Shown: positions 40,193-50,653 of the stretch, in pieces
Layout: each line of letters opens with the position of its first letter
Position numbering within the stretch: position 1 is the stretch's first letter
Assembly (NCBI RefSeq): GCF_000027225.1
Contig: NC_013892.1
Span: forward strand, 1,550,001 to 1,614,000
DNA: 64,000 bases
Direction of reading: 5' to 3'
Source of the DNA: Xenorhabdus bovienii SS-2004
GTDB taxonomy: Bacteria > Pseudomonadota > Gammaproteobacteria > Enterobacterales > Enterobacteriaceae
Translations under genes and position numbers: made by a program
The notes under the pieces: model-generated
Told to the model about the DNA's origin: nothing
Seen by the model: the letters and a program-made list of their open reading frames with translations, nothing else
Databases searched by the model: none

Positions 40193-41933
40193 GTTCACCA
40201 TCCAATTCGGCTTCAAGTTGCTGATAATGGTACATATCAGAATACCAACCGGATTGTGCAATAAGCTGTTTGTGCGGGCCTTGCTGCGCAACCGTGCCAT
40301 GCTGAATAACCAAAATGTTATCAGCTTCCGTTAAAGCAGACAGCCGATGGGCGCTGATAATAACGGTACGCTGTCGCCGCCACTGGCTGAGATTTTTCAT
40401 GATTTGATGTTCTGTCTGACCATCTACGGCAGAAAGTGCATCGTCCAAAATCAAAATTTCCGTATCCAATAACAGAGCACGTGCAATGGAAATGCGTTGC
40501 TTCTGTCCGCCAGAAAGCATTACGCCACGTTCTCCCACTTCCGTTTGGTAGCCCTGCGGTAACCGCAAAATATCATCATGCACATTCGCCAAACGAGCAA
40601 CTTCTTCAATTTGTTCTTGAGTTGCATCAGGCCGGCCTAGCGCGATATTGCCAGCGACTGTATCCGAAAACAGGAAAGGAGTCTGATTAACAATAGCCAA
40701 TCGTGATCGCCATTCTTCTAATCTAAGTGTAGAAACGTGCCGTGACTGAAAAAGAATTTCACCGTCAGTGACATCAAATTGCCGCTGTAACAAGGCAAGC
40801 AAAGTGCTTTTTCCTGCACCAGTTGGACCACAAACCCCCAATAGCTGACCTGGTGATAATTGAAAACGGACATCATGTAAAATAGGTCTATCATTTGCGG
40901 GATAAATGAAGGTATTGATATTTGCCTGTAATGTACCGCGCTCAACTAATAAGGACTGAGAACCATCATCAATCACCAGTGGCTCCTGTAACAAGCTACG
41001 GATCCGTGTATATGCCGCACTGCCACGCTCAACAATATTAAACATCCATGCCAATGCCAACATTGGCCAGATCATCAATCCCAGATACATAACAAAGCTA
41101 GTCAATTCACCCAGTGTCATAGAGCCATGTACGACCATCCAACTCCCTCCACCAATCGCTAATAGGTTTGCAACGCCAATAGCAATGAAAATGGTGGGGT
41201 CAAAACGTGCATCTACGCGCGCAACGTGTATATTTTTACGTCCAGCATCAGTAGCGACTTCTTCAAATTGACTGGATTGCAGATCTTCCAGACCAAATGC
41301 TTTGATCATACGGATGCTGGTAAGACTTTCCTGAGCATGGTTATTAAGAGCAGAGAATGCTCCTTGTGCAGACTTGAAACGATGGTGAAGCTGTTCGCCA
41401 TATCGTTTAATCACCAACGCCATAATGGGCATGGGTAACAGTGATAACAACGTTAATTGCCAACTAATTTCTATACTCATCACGATAAGGACAGCACATC
41501 CCATCACTAAGGAATCGACTAAAGTTAGCACCCCCTCACCCGCAGCAAAAACAACCCTATCAACATCATTGGTTGCACGAGCCATTAAGTCACCGGTTCT
41601 GTGGCGCAAATAAAATTCAGGGTTCTGGCTGCTCAATTTCTGGTAGAAATCACTACGTAGTTTAACAGCCAGCCGATAAGACGCCCCAAATAGCCATACG
41701 CGCCAAACATACCGCAGACCGTATATCGCCAGCGCAATGAACAGCATGATGCCTAGCCACATCAATAATTGACTGGATGACATCGTTTTTGCACTGATGC
41801 CATCAACGATAATTCCGACCAAACGGGGAGGAATTAATTGCAGCATCGCAATCATAATAAGGAAGATAATGGCACCAAAATAACGGCGCCATTCGCTGAG
41901 AAAATACCAACTTAATTGAGAAAATAATCTCAC
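40185..41933 (-). CDS. mdlA: MdlA, ABC-type multidrug-like exporter subunit
   Basis: A 582-aa ABC half-transporter (E. coli 590), partner of MdlB. Six membrane helices with an [20 protein letters not shown] coupling region are followed by the ATPase domain. Its motifs are Walker [10 protein letters not shown], the signature [16 protein letters not shown], Walker [14 protein letters not shown] and the H-loop SAHRLSA. The Asp replacing the usual catalytic Glu after Walker B (LDDA against LDEA in MdlB) suggests an asymmetric heterodimer with one weak ATPase site. decR lies 66 bp upstream in the same direction. Confidence 0.94.
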   Translation of the reverse strand: MRLFSQLSWYFLSEWRRYFGAIIFLIMIAMLQLIPPRLVGIIVDGISAKTMSSSQLLMWLGIMLFIALAIYGLRYVWRVWLFGASYRLAVKLRSDFYQKLSSQNPEFYLRHRTGDLMARATNDVDRVVFAAGEGVLTLVDSLVMGCAVLIVMSIEISWQLTLLSLLPMPIMALVIKRYGEQLHHRFKSAQGAFSALNNHAQESLTSIRMIKAFGLEDLQSSQFEEVATDAGRKNIHVARVDARFDPTIFIAIGVANLLAIGGGSWMVVHGSMTLGELTSFVMYLGLMIWPMLALAWMFNIVERGSAAYTRIRSLLQEPLVIDDGSQSLLVERGTLQANINTFIYPANDRPILHDVRFQLSPGQLLGVCGPTGAGKSTLLALLQRQFDVTDGEILFQSRHVSTLRLEEWRSRLAIVNQTPFLFSDTVAGNIALGRPDATQEQIEEVARLANVHDDILRLPQGYQTEVGERGVMLSGGQKQRISIARALLLDTEILILDDALSAVDGQTEHQIMKNLSQWRRQRTVIISAHRLSALTEADNILVIQHGTVAQQGPHKQLIAQSGWYSDMYHYQQLEAELDGEHD

Positions 41934-41999
41934 GAACCGATTCCCAAAGTAAAAATGAAAGAATTAGCATTAACTCCATCAGAAAGATTTTTGCATTAT

Positions 42000-42461
42000 C
42001 TAATCCGGTATTGGTAACGCCGTTGTATATTTTATTTTTTCCATTGCAAAGTTAGAGGTGACATCAATCAAACCAGAAACGCCATTAACCATGCGTTTGT
42101 AGAACCGATCATAACTTTTCATATCAACAACTTCTACATGTATCAAGTAATCATATTCCCCAGCCATTCGATAAAATGTTAAAACCTCTGGCATCTCTTT
42201 TATAAAAGCCACAAACTGTTCATACCATTCACTACTGTGCTGTTGAGTTTTTATCATCACAATCACGGTCAGACTAAGCCCAAGTTTAGAGCCATTTAGC
42301 AATGCAACTTTTCCGACAATGTACCCATCATCTTCAAGCCGTTTTAGCCGTTTCCAACAAGGTGTAGAGGTCAAATTAACGGCTTCGGCCAGTGCATTCA
42401 AGGATCGGCTACAGTCCTGTTGGAGCAGCTCCAGTAGCTTACGGTCTATTTTATCTAACAT
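42000..42461 (-). CDS. decR: DecR (YbaO/CcdR), Lrp/AsnC-family cysteine-responsive activator
   Basis: A 153-aa Lrp-family regulator (E. coli DecR 152). The helix-turn-helix [26 protein letters not shown] spans about residues 20-45 and the C-terminal RAM domain holds [16 protein letters not shown]. The frame opens 72 bp earlier, but [17 protein letters not shown] is the family start. In E. coli DecR activates cysteine detoxification, and in Pantoea its homologue CcdR controls an adjacent cysteine desulfhydrase gene. Here a PLP-enzyme gene is divergent from it, which supports the same role. Confidence 0.93.
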   Translation of the reverse strand: MLDKIDRKLLELLQQDCSRSLNALAEAVNLTSTPCWKRLKRLEDDGYIVGKVALLNGSKLGLSLTVIVMIKTQQHSSEWYEQFVAFIKEMPEVLTFYRMAGEYDYLIHVEVVDMKSYDRFYKRMVNGVSGLIDVTSNFAMEKIKYTTALPIPD

Positions 42462-42472
42462 ATCCAAATCCT

Positions 42473-42486
42473 GTAGAAAATTCTTC
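42473..42486. promoter_or_regulatory. Candidate DecR-binding dyad
   Basis: GTAGAAAATTCTTC has the AGAA-WW-TTCT core expected for DecR-type boxes as I recall them. It lies 12 bp upstream of the decR start in the decR-PLP enzyme gap. A second GTAGAAAA occurs about 30 bp further on. Confidence 0.5.
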
Positions 42487-42583
42487 CAAAAGAAAATAAT
42501 AAATGTAGAAAAATAACAATCTATTTCCCCCAATATAAAAGTAATCTATATATCACTAAAGTAGTATTATTCAGGATCAATTT

Positions 42584-43636
42584 ATGTCGTCTTCATGGGC
42601 TACAAATGCCATTAAAGCCATCCAAGCTGATTATCAACGAAGTGCTGATACACACCTGATTCACCTCAATCTCCCCGTGTTTTCAGGAATTCACCTTTAT
42701 CTCAAAGATGAAAGCACTCATCCGACAGGTAGCCTGAAACATCGGCTTGCTCGTTCTTTGTTCCTTTATGCACTCAGCAATGGTTGGGTCAAAGAAGGAA
42801 CCCCAATCATTGAAGCCTCATCCGGCAGTACCGCCGTTTCTGAAGCCTATTTTGCCCGCTTGCTTGGCTTACCTTTTATCGCCGTAATGCCCTCCTGTAC
42901 AGCTAAACGCAAGGTTCAGGAAATCGAATTCTACGGTGGTAAATGCCACTTTGTGGAACACTCAGCCCTTATTTATGAGGAGTCAGAACGTTTGGCAAAA
43001 AAGCTGAATGGCCATTATATGGATCAATTTACTTACGCTGAACGAGCTACTGACTGGCGTGGAAACAATAACATCGCAGAAAGCATTTTCCGTCAGATGC
43101 AACTGGAGCCATTTCCTGAACCAACTTATATTGTTATGAGTGCAGGAACTGGCGGAACATCGGCAACGCTCGGTCGCTATATCCGTTATCAGGGATATAA
43201 CACCAAACTGATTGTTGTTGATCCTGAAAACTCTGTTTTCTACGATTGTTATCACCAAAATCGCCGTGATATCCGCGGAATCACCAGCAGTAAAATTGAA
43301 GGAATTGGCCGCCCACGTGCAGAGCCATCCTTTATCCCAACTGTTATCAATGACATGCTGCAAGTCCCTGATTGTGCCACTATCGCCACCATTTATTGGC
43401 TTGAAAAATTAATTGGCAGAAAAACTGGCGCATCAACAGGAACCAACGTTTGGGGAACTTTACAGCTAGCCAGACAGATGCATGAGAACAACCAGAAGGG
43501 TGCAATCGTGACATTGTTGTGTGATAGCGGCGAACGCTATCTTGATACCTATTACAATCCAGAATGGGTTCGCAATAATATCGGTGATATCACACTGTAT
43601 CTCACGCAACTACCCAAGCTAGATGGTTATGAGTAA
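42584..43636 (+). CDS. PLP-dependent cysteine synthase-family enzyme, probable cysteine desulfhydrase (CcdA-like)
   Basis: A 350-aa fold-type II PLP enzyme. The PLP-binding lysine is in [11 protein letters not shown] (near residue 51), the substrate loop is [12 protein letters not shown], and the phosphate-binding loop is [14 protein letters not shown]. These are cysteine-synthase/cystathionine beta-synthase motifs, but the protein is not CysK or CysM. Divergent placement next to decR mirrors the ccdR-ccdA pair of Pantoea ananatis, where CcdA degrades cysteine to pyruvate, ammonia and sulfide. That activity is inferred here. E. coli lacks this gene at the locus. queC follows 32 bp later. Confidence 0.82.
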   Translation: MSSSWATNAIKAIQADYQRSADTHLIHLNLPVFSGIHLYLKDESTHPTGSLKHRLARSLFLYALSNGWVKEGTPIIEASSGSTAVSEAYFARLLGLPFIAVMPSCTAKRKVQEIEFYGGKCHFVEHSALIYEESERLAKKLNGHYMDQFTYAERATDWRGNNNIAESIFRQMQLEPFPEPTYIVMSAGTGGTSATLGRYIRYQGYNTKLIVVDPENSVFYDCYHQNRRDIRGITSSKIEGIGRPRAEPSFIPTVINDMLQVPDCATIATIYWLEKLIGRKTGASTGTNVWGTLQLARQMHENNQKGAIVTLLCDSGERYLDTYYNPEWVRNNIGDITLYLTQLPKLDGYE

Positions 43637-43668
43637 CATATCTCCTTCAATTTAAATAGGTAGGTATT

Positions 43669-44367
43669 ATGAAACGAGCCGTTGTTGTATTCAGTGGTGG
43701 TCAAGATTCCACCACTTGTTTAATTCAGGCACTCCGCCAATACGATGAAGTTCACTGTGTCACTTTTGATTATGGTCAACGTCACCGCGCTGAAATTGAC
43801 GTGGCCTGTCGTATTAGCAAAGAACTGGGTGCCGCTGCCCACAAAGTACTTGATGTTACTTTATTGAGTGAGCTTGCAATCAGCAGCCTGACCCGAGACA
43901 ACATTCCCGTGCCGGATTTCAGTGAAAGTGAAAAAAGTGGCCTCCCAAATACATTTGTTCCTGGCCGCAACATTTTGTTTTTAACCCTAGCGGCAATTTA
44001 TGCCTATCAGGTTGAGGCTGAAGCCGTTATCACCGGTGTTTGTGAAACCGATTTTTCTGGCTACCCAGACTGTCGCGATGAATTTGTCAAAGCCCTGAAT
44101 AAAGCAGTTTGCCTTGGTATCGCCCGTGATATCCGTTTTGAGACTCCCTTGATGTGGTTGAACAAAGCAGAAACTTGGGCATTGGCTGATTATTATCAAA
44201 AATTGAATTTCGTCCGTACCCAGACTCTCACATGTTATAACGGCATCCAAGGCGATGGCTGTAGTGAGTGCGCAGCCTGCCACCTTCGGGCTAATGGATT
44301 AAACCTTTATTTAAATAATACTCAATCCATTATGGAAGAGATGAAATCCAAAACGCATCTGAGCTGA
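43669..44367 (+). CDS. queC: QueC, 7-cyano-7-deazaguanine (preQ0) synthase
   Basis: ATP-dependent enzyme of 232 aa (E. coli 231) that turns 7-carboxy-7-deazaguanine into preQ0 for queuosine tRNA modification. The PP-loop [10 protein letters not shown] is at about residues 8-17, [13 protein letters not shown] follows, and the C-terminal zinc site uses the cysteines of [19 protein letters not shown]. The short gap after the PLP-enzyme gene would allow readthrough, but no functional link is known. A terminator separates it from convergent fadM. Confidence 0.96.
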   Translation: MKRAVVVFSGGQDSTTCLIQALRQYDEVHCVTFDYGQRHRAEIDVACRISKELGAAAHKVLDVTLLSELAISSLTRDNIPVPDFSESEKSGLPNTFVPGRNILFLTLAAIYAYQVEAEAVITGVCETDFSGYPDCRDEFVKALNKAVCLGIARDIRFETPLMWLNKAETWALADYYQKLNFVRTQTLTCYNGIQGDGCSECAACHLRANGLNLYLNNTQSIMEEMKSKTHLS

Positions 44368-44398
44368 CCAATTAATTTTACGCAATAATCACTATCAT

Positions 44399-44427
44399 TG
44401 AGAGGCTGCCAAGCCTCTCACTATTTT
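44399..44427. terminator. Terminator between queC and fadM
   Basis: A perfect 9-bp stem, TGAGAGGCT with AGCCTCTCA and a GCCA loop, is followed on the forward strand by CTATTTT. It is placed between the convergent genes queC and fadM. Confidence 0.8.
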
Positions 44428-44824
44428 AAACTTTAAATGCTTCTAATCTTTCCTGTATATCCCCCTCTAAAGTTAATGCCTTATGAGTTTTCAAATCAAT
44501 ACAGGCAAATGTGGTCAAAGCATCGGTGAGTATTTTATTATCACTTCTGCGTATAATCTCCTGAAAAAATACACCACTTTTATTACGTAATTCCTTGAGG
44601 CTAGACCTCACTTCCAACTCATCCCCAAACACTGCCGGCAGACGGTAATTGATGTTAATATTAACTACGGCAAAGCCAACATTATTAGTTTTTAACCACG
44701 TGAGTGTGTCACTTTCTGTCAGCAAATCCCAGCGAGCTTCTTCCATGAATTCTAAATAACGAGCATTATTCACATGCTGGAAAAGATCAATATGATAGCC
44801 CCTGACCTTAATAATTGTACGCAT
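44426..44824 (-). CDS. fadM: FadM (YbaW), long-chain acyl-CoA thioesterase III
   Basis: A hotdog-fold thioesterase of 132 aa, the same length as in E. coli. The 4-hydroxybenzoyl-CoA thioesterase-type signature is FQHVNNARYLEFMEEARW (near residues 15-32), with the catalytic Asp region in YHIDLFQHVNN. In E. coli it hydrolyses oleate beta-oxidation by-products such as 3,5-tetradecadienoyl-CoA under FadR control. No FadR site was recognised here. It stands alone between convergent queC and ybaV. Confidence 0.93.
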   Translation of the reverse strand: MRTIIKVRGYHIDLFQHVNNARYLEFMEEARWDLLTESDTLTWLKTNNVGFAVVNININYRLPAVFGDELEVRSSLKELRNKSGVFFQEIIRRSDNKILTDALTTFACIDLKTHKALTLEGDIQERLEAFKV

Positions 44825-44923
44825 TGCTATTTTCCCCTTTCAACTCATCCGACCAGACAGTTAACAATAGCAAAACATTTTAATTACAATGCTATTTAAT
44901 GAGTTATTCTTGATCAATATCAC

Positions 44924-44972
44924 AGCCCTCTTGACTCTTTATGCGATTAGCATGGTATTCACCAAGAGGGCT
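44924..44972 (-). terminator. Long hairpin after ybaV
   Basis: A 10-bp perfect stem, AGCCCTCTTG with CAAGAGGGCT and a 29-nt loop, begins right after the ybaV stop. It can be extended by TTGATCA/TGATCAA outside. No T-run follows. Confidence 0.5.
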
Positions 44973-44978
44973 TGATGA

Positions 44979-45371
44979 TCAATAGGTTAATTTATCCCGA
45001 TTCTTTTCCATTAAAGCAGGACCAATGCCCTGAACTTCCTGTAACTGCTCAATTGCCGTAAATTGACCATATTTTTCACGGTATTCAATAATCGCCTGAG
45101 CCTTTTTGGCGCCAACACCATTGAGTTCCTTCACTAATTGTTCAGCATTCGCCGTATTAATATTGATGCTTCCTTTTCCCTGAATTTCCTTTTCTGAGGC
45201 TAATTCTTTCCCCTCCTTCACATCATTTTTTTCAATAACAGCTTTGTGTTGATTGGTAGATTGTTTCACAGCTTTATCAGGTGATTCATCCGCTGCAATC
45301 GCATGAGATAACGGCATACTGATACAAAAAACCATAACAAGTGAATTAAATAATGTCCTTAAATATTTCAT
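44979..45371 (-). CDS. ybaV: YbaV, secreted helix-hairpin-helix (ComEA-like) protein
   Basis: A 130-aa protein with a signal peptide (ending about SHAIAAD), a charged Lys/Glu linker, and a C-terminal tandem helix-hairpin-helix domain. That domain reads NINTANAEQLVKELNGVGAK and later LQEVQGIGPALMEKNRDKL. This is the ComEA-type DNA-binding fold; E. coli YbaV has the same layout. A role in periplasmic DNA binding or uptake is possible but unproven. GGAGGAATTTAT precedes the ATG at 45371; the longer open frame upstream has no support. ppiD lies upstream on the same strand. Confidence 0.88.
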   Translation of the reverse strand: MKYLRTLFNSLVMVFCISMPLSHAIAADESPDKAVKQSTNQHKAVIEKNDVKEGKELASEKEIQGKGSININTANAEQLVKELNGVGAKKAQAIIEYREKYGQFTAIEQLQEVQGIGPALMEKNRDKLTY

Positions 45372-45452
45372 ATAAATTCCTCCGTGTTTTGTTGACGGAG
45401 GAAAGCTTGCCATAACAGAATTTATGGACAAGAGGAAAGGTTCAAATATGCG

Positions 45453-45476
45453 AAAGGCCACGAAAGTGGCCTTTTT
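45453..45476. terminator. Terminator between ppiD and ybaV
   Basis: A 9-bp stem, AAAGGCCAC with GTGGCCTTT and a GAAA loop, lies 44 bp after the ppiD stop. The forward strand has TTTTT after the stem. On the reverse strand the T-run is only three bases, so termination of ppiD is plausible but may be partial. Confidence 0.7.
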
Positions 45477-45519
45477 CAATTGTTGTTTTGCAAAAATAGT
45501 TGCGAGAAGCTTCGCAATT

Positions 45520-47391
45520 TTATTCAATCTGCCCCATCTTAATCTCGGCATCATCACGCAAATTAATCATCAAGGATTCCAGCATGAAAGTACCGATTTG
45601 ATACTGATACGCCGCTATGTATTGTTTAACCTGTTCTTCTGAAACAGAACCTGGGACAACTTTATCCAATTGGATAAGCACTGCGTTGCCAAACCCATCT
45701 TGGGCTAAACCATACTCAGACTTGCCATCTTTAGGATGAGGCAGAGTAAATGCTACATTAGTAGCCTGATTAGTTTGTGATAAATGTTTGATCACAGTGG
45801 AGACACCAAACTGAATCCCAGCGGCTTTCAGTGCCTGCTCACCTTTACCTTCTTTCAAAGCAGCCAGCAGTTTTTCACTTTCAAGCTGCAACTGCTTTTC
45901 AGCTTTCTGGCGTTTTACTAATTCAGCAATCTGAGTTTTGGCCTGCTCGTAAGGCTGGATAGTTTCTGGCTTGATATCATCAACACGTACAATAAAGGCT
46001 CTGTCACCATCCACAGAAATAACATCGGAGTTAGTTCCTGATGCCCCTTTATCATCGATAAGATTTCCAGAGAAAATAGTCTGAACCACCGAACCAAAAT
46101 TTATTTCAGCAGGAATATGGTCACGATCAAACCAGTCAGTCGTCACAGCTTTATAACCAGCTGCTTTTTCTGCCGCAGTCAAAGATTCGTTATCATTGGC
46201 AGCGGCATCACTTACTTTTCTTTGCAATGCATAGAATGCATCAACCGCTTTTTCCTGTTTAACGATTTTTTCTATTTCCGAACGCACTTCAACCAGTGAT
46301 TTTATTATCTGAGGTTTAATATCATCTAAACGAAAAATAGCATATCCACCAGATAGCTTGATGACACCAGAAAGCTGCCCTTTTTCTATCAACTTAGCTG
46401 ACTTAATTTCATCAGGTAGGGAGCTTTCTTCCATCCAACCCAGATCTCCTCCCTTTTGAGCAGAAAATTTATCTGTCGATTTTTCTGCCGCCAATTTGCT
46501 GAAATCAGCGCCTTTCTTTAATTCATCCAAAACTGATTTAGCTTCAGCATCAGACACCAACTGAACCATGCTGTATTTTTTTTGCTCGACCTGCATATAC
46601 TGTGGCAGATTGTTTTTATAATATTTTTCAATATCGGCATCAGATACGGTGACGCTTTTCAATTCATCCGCAGCATCCATCTTGATGTAGCTGACTTTCA
46701 CCTTTTCAGGCACGGTGAAACTATTGCTATTAACGTCATAGTAGTTTTTCAGCTCCTTATCTGTCACTTTTTGCTGTGCTTCAATGGATTTCAGCTCAAG
46801 TGTAGCGAAACGAACCGTTCTTTCTTGAAAGGCCAGCGCTGTTTCCTGTTTGATCTCTGTCGGCAAAGCAATTTCTGAACCCGTCAATATCGACATCAAT
46901 TGACGGTTAATCAGATCTTGACGAACCTGTTCAGCAAAGTTATCTGGGCTTCTGTTTGCACCGGTAAGCAAAGTCAGATATTTATTGTTATCAAATTTAC
47001 CGTCTGTCTGGAAAAAAGGTAGGTTACGGATCTCTTCTTTAACCTGCTCATCGCTTGCTGACAAGCCCAGCTTACGTGCATATTGATCTGATAGAATAAC
47101 AGTGATGAGGCGATCCAGTGAGCTGCGTCGAATTTGTTGTACTTTCTGCTCATCACTTAACAGAGTTGAGAATTGATCTCCCAGCCTATCCTGCAACGCA
47201 ATTTTGTCTTGCTGAAATGCTTGCTCTAATTGAGCACGACTAATGGTTTGACCATTCACTTTGGCAGCATAATTACCACCTTCACTTGACAGGTAGCCTG
47301 TTACACCTGTCAAAACAAAGGTCAGGATAATTAAAGCCAATACAATTTTAAGCACAGGACCGTTTGCCGCCGTGCGTAGGTTGTCCATCAT
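45520..47391 (-). CDS. ppiD: PpiD, periplasmic folding chaperone anchored at the translocon
   Basis: A 623-aa inner-membrane protein (E. coli 623) with a short cytoplasmic start MMDNLRTAANGPVLKIVLALI, one membrane helix (about 13-33) and a large periplasmic part. The SurA-like N-terminal chaperone region includes KVNGQTISRAQLEQAFQ; the parvulin domain (about 265-360) contains GGDLGWMEESSLPDEI. E. coli PpiD sits beside SecYEG and YfgM and helps emerging proteins fold; its parvulin domain is inactive there. It lies downstream of hupB. Confidence 0.95.
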   Translation of the reverse strand: MMDNLRTAANGPVLKIVLALIILTFVLTGVTGYLSSEGGNYAAKVNGQTISRAQLEQAFQQDKIALQDRLGDQFSTLLSDEQKVQQIRRSSLDRLITVILSDQYARKLGLSASDEQVKEEIRNLPFFQTDGKFDNNKYLTLLTGANRSPDNFAEQVRQDLINRQLMSILTGSEIALPTEIKQETALAFQERTVRFATLELKSIEAQQKVTDKELKNYYDVNSNSFTVPEKVKVSYIKMDAADELKSVTVSDADIEKYYKNNLPQYMQVEQKKYSMVQLVSDAEAKSVLDELKKGADFSKLAAEKSTDKFSAQKGGDLGWMEESSLPDEIKSAKLIEKGQLSGVIKLSGGYAIFRLDDIKPQIIKSLVEVRSEIEKIVKQEKAVDAFYALQRKVSDAAANDNESLTAAEKAAGYKAVTTDWFDRDHIPAEINFGSVVQTIFSGNLIDDKGASGTNSDVISVDGDRAFIVRVDDIKPETIQPYEQAKTQIAELVKRQKAEKQLQLESEKLLAALKEGKGEQALKAAGIQFGVSTVIKHLSQTNQATNVAFTLPHPKDGKSEYGLAQDGFGNAVLIQLDKVVPGSVSEEQVKQYIAAYQYQIGTFMLESLMINLRDDAEIKMGQIE

Positions 47392-47455
47392 AAAGACGTA
47401 AAACTCCGCTTTAGTGAAAAAGAAACTACCATATTACGCTAATTCAAACGCTAAG

Positions 47456-47492
47456 AGAAAAAAAGCGCATCAACCAATTGGTTGGTGCGCTT
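47456..47492 (-). terminator. Intrinsic terminator of hupB
   Basis: A 13-bp stem with one wobble pair (AAGCGCATCAACC with GGTTGGTGCGCTT, loop AATT) is followed on the reverse strand by seven T residues. It lies about 80 bp after the hupB stop. Confidence 0.92.
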
Positions 47493-47572
47493 ACATTCTA
47501 ACCTATCAACCCCGCCCCGTCAGTTTAAGTTTAACTGTAATGGCCAAAGCGAGGGAGGATGTTTCATATTCA

Positions 47573-47848
47573 TTACTCATTAACAGCATCTTTCAATCCC
47601 TTTCCTGCGCGGAAAGCGGGTACTTTTGCTGCTGCGATTTTGATTTCTTTGCCTGTCTGGGGGTTACGCCCTGTACGAGCTGCACGTTCACGTACAGTAA
47701 AAGTACCGAACCCTACCAAAACGACATCATCACCGTCTTTCAATGCATCAGATACTGAAGAAATGAATGCATCTACTACACGCCCGGCAGCTGCTTTGGA
47801 AATATTTACATCAGCAGCAATTTTGTCGATCAGTTGTGACTTGTTCAC
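47573..47848 (-). CDS. hupB: HupB, DNA-binding protein HU-beta (GTG start)
   Basis: Nucleoid protein of 91 aa that bends DNA as a heterodimer with HU-alpha. The peptide begins [20 protein letters not shown] and has the HU/IHF signature [21 protein letters not shown]. The frame is open from an ATG at 47863, but E. coli hupB starts with GTG at the equivalent place; the GTG at 47848, with GGGGATGATAAGA before it, restores exactly the family N-terminus. It lies between lon and ppiD as in E. coli. Confidence 0.95.
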   Translation of the reverse strand: MNKSQLIDKIAADVNISKAAAGRVVDAFISSVSDALKDGDDVVLVGFGTFTVRERAARTGRNPQTGKEIKIAAAKVPAFRAGKGLKDAVNE

Positions 47849-48009
47849 TCTTATCATCCCCATTTAGTTTTACTATCGTAACAAATACCGATCTCTAACG
47901 GATAACGCGACAGCCGTGCCGTTATATCAATCCCTTCCAGTATTAGCAAAAAATCATGGAACAGCAAAATATTTAATCGGATATGTGGATTAAGCTAACT
48001 TAATGAGAC

Positions 48010-48047
48010 AAAAAAAGGCTGGCAAGTCTTAATAAACTCGCCAACCT
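48010..48047 (-). terminator. Intrinsic terminator of lon
   Basis: A 12-bp stem with two wobble pairs (AGGCTGGCAAGT with ACTCGCCAACCT) lies 43 bp after the lon stop. On the reverse strand it is followed by seven T residues. Confidence 0.9.
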
Positions 48048-48089
48048 AAATTTTATACAAACTTCTTGAGTTAACTCACTATTTTCGTA

Positions 48090-50444
48090 CTAATTTAGTG
48101 ATACTGCTTCTGCTCCAAACGCAGGAGACTGTAAAGCAATAGACAAAACATCTTCTATGCGCTTAACAGGATGGATCTCCAAATCTTGAATAATATTCTG
48201 AGGGATCTCTTCCAGATCTCGTTTATTTTCATCTGGAATCAAGACGGTTTTAATCCCTCCACGATGAGCTGCCAGCAGTTTTTCTTTCAAACCACCAATA
48301 GGCAGTACTAAACCACGCAGAGTGATTTCGCCTGTCATAGCAACATCGGCACGAACCGGATTACCTGTCAGGCAGGAAACCAACGCAGTACACATTGCAA
48401 TACCTGCGCTTGGGCCATCTTTTGGTGTTGCACCTTCAGGTACGTGGACGTGAATATCACGTTTTTCATGGAAATCAGAACTGATACCCAGTTTATCGGC
48501 ACGAGCCCGAACCACAGTCAAGGCTGCCTGAATGGACTCTTGCATCACTTCACCCAACGAACCCGTATAGGTCAGTTTTCCTTTACCTGGCACGCTGGCT
48601 GTTTCAATCGTTAACAGTTCACCACCCACTTCGGTCCATGCAAGGCCAGTCACCTGACCAACACGGTTCTCAGTATCCGCACGACCATAATCCACACGTT
48701 GAACACCCAGATAATTTTTCAGATTATCCGCATTGATTTCGATGTGCTTAAGCTTCTTATCCATCAACAATGCCTTAACAGCTTTACGGCACAGTTTGGA
48801 AATTTCACGTTCCAGATTACGTACACCAGCTTCACGGGTGTAATAACGGATAATACCGAGAATCGCACCGTCATCAATAGCCAATTCACCTTTTTTCAAA
48901 GCATTACGCTCAATCTGCTTTGGCAGTAAATGCCGCTTGGCGATGTTCAGTTTTTCGTCTTCGGTATAACCCGACAGACGAATAACCTCCATACGATCAA
49001 GCAGTGGCGCCGGAATGTTCATCGAATTGGACGTTGCCACAAACATAACATCAGACAGATCGTAATCCACTTCAAGGTAATGATCATTAAATGTCACGTT
49101 TTGTTCAGGATCAAGAACCTCCAGCAATGCAGAAGCCGGATCGCCACGCATGTCAGATGACATTTTGTCAATTTCATCTAACAGGAACAGTGGATTTTTG
49201 ACCCCAATTTTGGACATCTTCTGAACCAGTTTACCCGGCATGGAACCAATATAGGTACGGCGATGACCTCGGATCTCTGCTTCATCACGTACGCCACCCA
49301 GTGCCATGCGAACATATTTACGACCAGTTGCACGCGCAATAGAACGGCCCAGTGAGGTTTTACCTACGCCAGGAGGCCCTACCAAGCACAGAATCGGCCC
49401 TTTGATTTTGCTGACACGGCTTTGTACTGCCAGATACTCAAGGATACGCTCTTTGACGCGCTCCAGACCATAATGATCTATATCCAGCACTTCCTGCGCC
49501 TTGACCAAATCTTTTTTCACCTTGCTGCGAGCAACCCAAGGAACTTGTACCATCCAGTCAATGTAGCTGCGTACCACCGTCGCTTCCGCTGACATTGGAG
49601 ACATCATTTTTAATTTCTGCAGCTCGGCTTCGACCTTTTCGCGTGCCTCTTTCGGCATTTTAGCGTCTTCGATCTTACGTCTCAGCGTTTCATATTCATC
49701 AGGTGCATCATCCATCTCACCTAATTCTTTCTGGATCGCTTTCATTTGCTCGTTCAGGTAGTATTCGCGCTGGCTTTTTTCCATCTGTTTTTTGACGCGA
49801 TTGCGGATACGTTTTTCTACCTGTAACAGATCGATTTCTGATTCCATCATTGCAATCAGATATTCAATACGTTCAACAACATCAGACATTTCTAAAACAG
49901 TCTGTTTATCGTTAATTTTTAAAGGCATATGGGCAGCAATGGTATCTGCCAGTTTTGCTAAATCTTCAATGCTGTGTAATGATGTCAATACTTCCGGCGG
50001 GATCTTCTTGTTTAGTTTGACATAACCCTCAAACTGATTAATGGCGGTTCTTACCAGAACTTCCTGCTCACGTTCATCAACGACAGGGGATTCAAGATAT
50101 TCAACCTGCGCATAGAAGTACTCACTATTATCCGTCAATGTTGTAATACGGGCACGCTGCAAACCCTCAACGAGAACTTTTACTGTGCCGTCTGGCAGTT
50201 TCAACATCTGTAACACAGAAGCCACTGTACCTACGGAGAAAAGATCATTGACTCCCGGCTCATCAGTGGATGCTTCTTTTTGCGCGACCAACATGACCTG
50301 TTTGTCATGATCCATTGCTGCTTCCAGGCAATGAATCGACTTCTCACGCCCAACAAACAGAGGGATCACCATATGTGGGTAAACCACTACATCGCGCAAA
50401 GGCAATACAGGGATTTCTATGCGTTCGGAACGCTCAGGGTTCAT
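48090..50444 (-). CDS. lon: Lon, ATP-dependent serine protease
   Basis: A 784-aa AAA+ protease, the same length as in E. coli. The N-terminal substrate domain starts [22 protein letters not shown]. The ATPase has Walker [10 protein letters not shown] near residue 356 and Walker [11 protein letters not shown]. The C-terminal protease has the catalytic Ser in [11 protein letters not shown] (near 679) and the catalytic Lys in [13 protein letters not shown] (near 722). It degrades misfolded proteins and regulators. A sigma-32 promoter and the GAGAGAGCTCT leader before the ATG match E. coli. It stands between clpX and hupB. Confidence 0.97.
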   Translation of the reverse strand: MNPERSERIEIPVLPLRDVVVYPHMVIPLFVGREKSIHCLEAAMDHDKQVMLVAQKEASTDEPGVNDLFSVGTVASVLQMLKLPDGTVKVLVEGLQRARITTLTDNSEYFYAQVEYLESPVVDEREQEVLVRTAINQFEGYVKLNKKIPPEVLTSLHSIEDLAKLADTIAAHMPLKINDKQTVLEMSDVVERIEYLIAMMESEIDLLQVEKRIRNRVKKQMEKSQREYYLNEQMKAIQKELGEMDDAPDEYETLRRKIEDAKMPKEAREKVEAELQKLKMMSPMSAEATVVRSYIDWMVQVPWVARSKVKKDLVKAQEVLDIDHYGLERVKERILEYLAVQSRVSKIKGPILCLVGPPGVGKTSLGRSIARATGRKYVRMALGGVRDEAEIRGHRRTYIGSMPGKLVQKMSKIGVKNPLFLLDEIDKMSSDMRGDPASALLEVLDPEQNVTFNDHYLEVDYDLSDVMFVATSNSMNIPAPLLDRMEVIRLSGYTEDEKLNIAKRHLLPKQIERNALKKGELAIDDGAILGIIRYYTREAGVRNLEREISKLCRKAVKALLMDKKLKHIEINADNLKNYLGVQRVDYGRADTENRVGQVTGLAWTEVGGELLTIETASVPGKGKLTYTGSLGEVMQESIQAALTVVRARADKLGISSDFHEKRDIHVHVPEGATPKDGPSAGIAMCTALVSCLTGNPVRADVAMTGEITLRGLVLPIGGLKEKLLAAHRGGIKTVLIPDENKRDLEEIPQNIIQDLEIHPVKRIEDVLSIALQSPAFGAEAVSLN

Positions 50445-50531
50445 AGAGCTCTCTCTTCGTTTAGCTTTCGCCAGTTTTTAGGAATCTCGTGAAACACGGT
50501 TTTCACGAGTTTCACTTCAAAGAATACAAAA

Positions 50532-50560
50532 TATATGGGGACAGGAATCTCACATTCAAT
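50532..50560 (-). promoter_or_regulatory. Sigma-32 heat-shock promoter of lon
   Basis: The reverse strand reads TTGAAT, about 13 bp, then CCCCATATA. The E. coli lon promoter has the same TTGAATGTG and CCCCATATA elements at the same distance. The site lies about 90 bp before the lon start. Confidence 0.9.
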
Positions 50561-50576
50561 AGCCTATGCCTGCAAA

Positions 50577-50610
50577 AAGCAAAATGAGGGAGAATCCCTC
50601 ATTTTTATTT
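50577..50610. terminator. Terminator between clpX and lon
   Basis: A 10-bp stem, AAAATGAGGG with CCCTCATTTT and a 5-nt loop, lies 50 bp after the clpX stop. T-rich stretches occur on both sides, on the reverse strand TTTTGCTTTTT. Confidence 0.85.
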
Positions 50611-50653
50611 TTTCAATACATATTGATAATCAGTATTTCCTACCCTATTTTCA

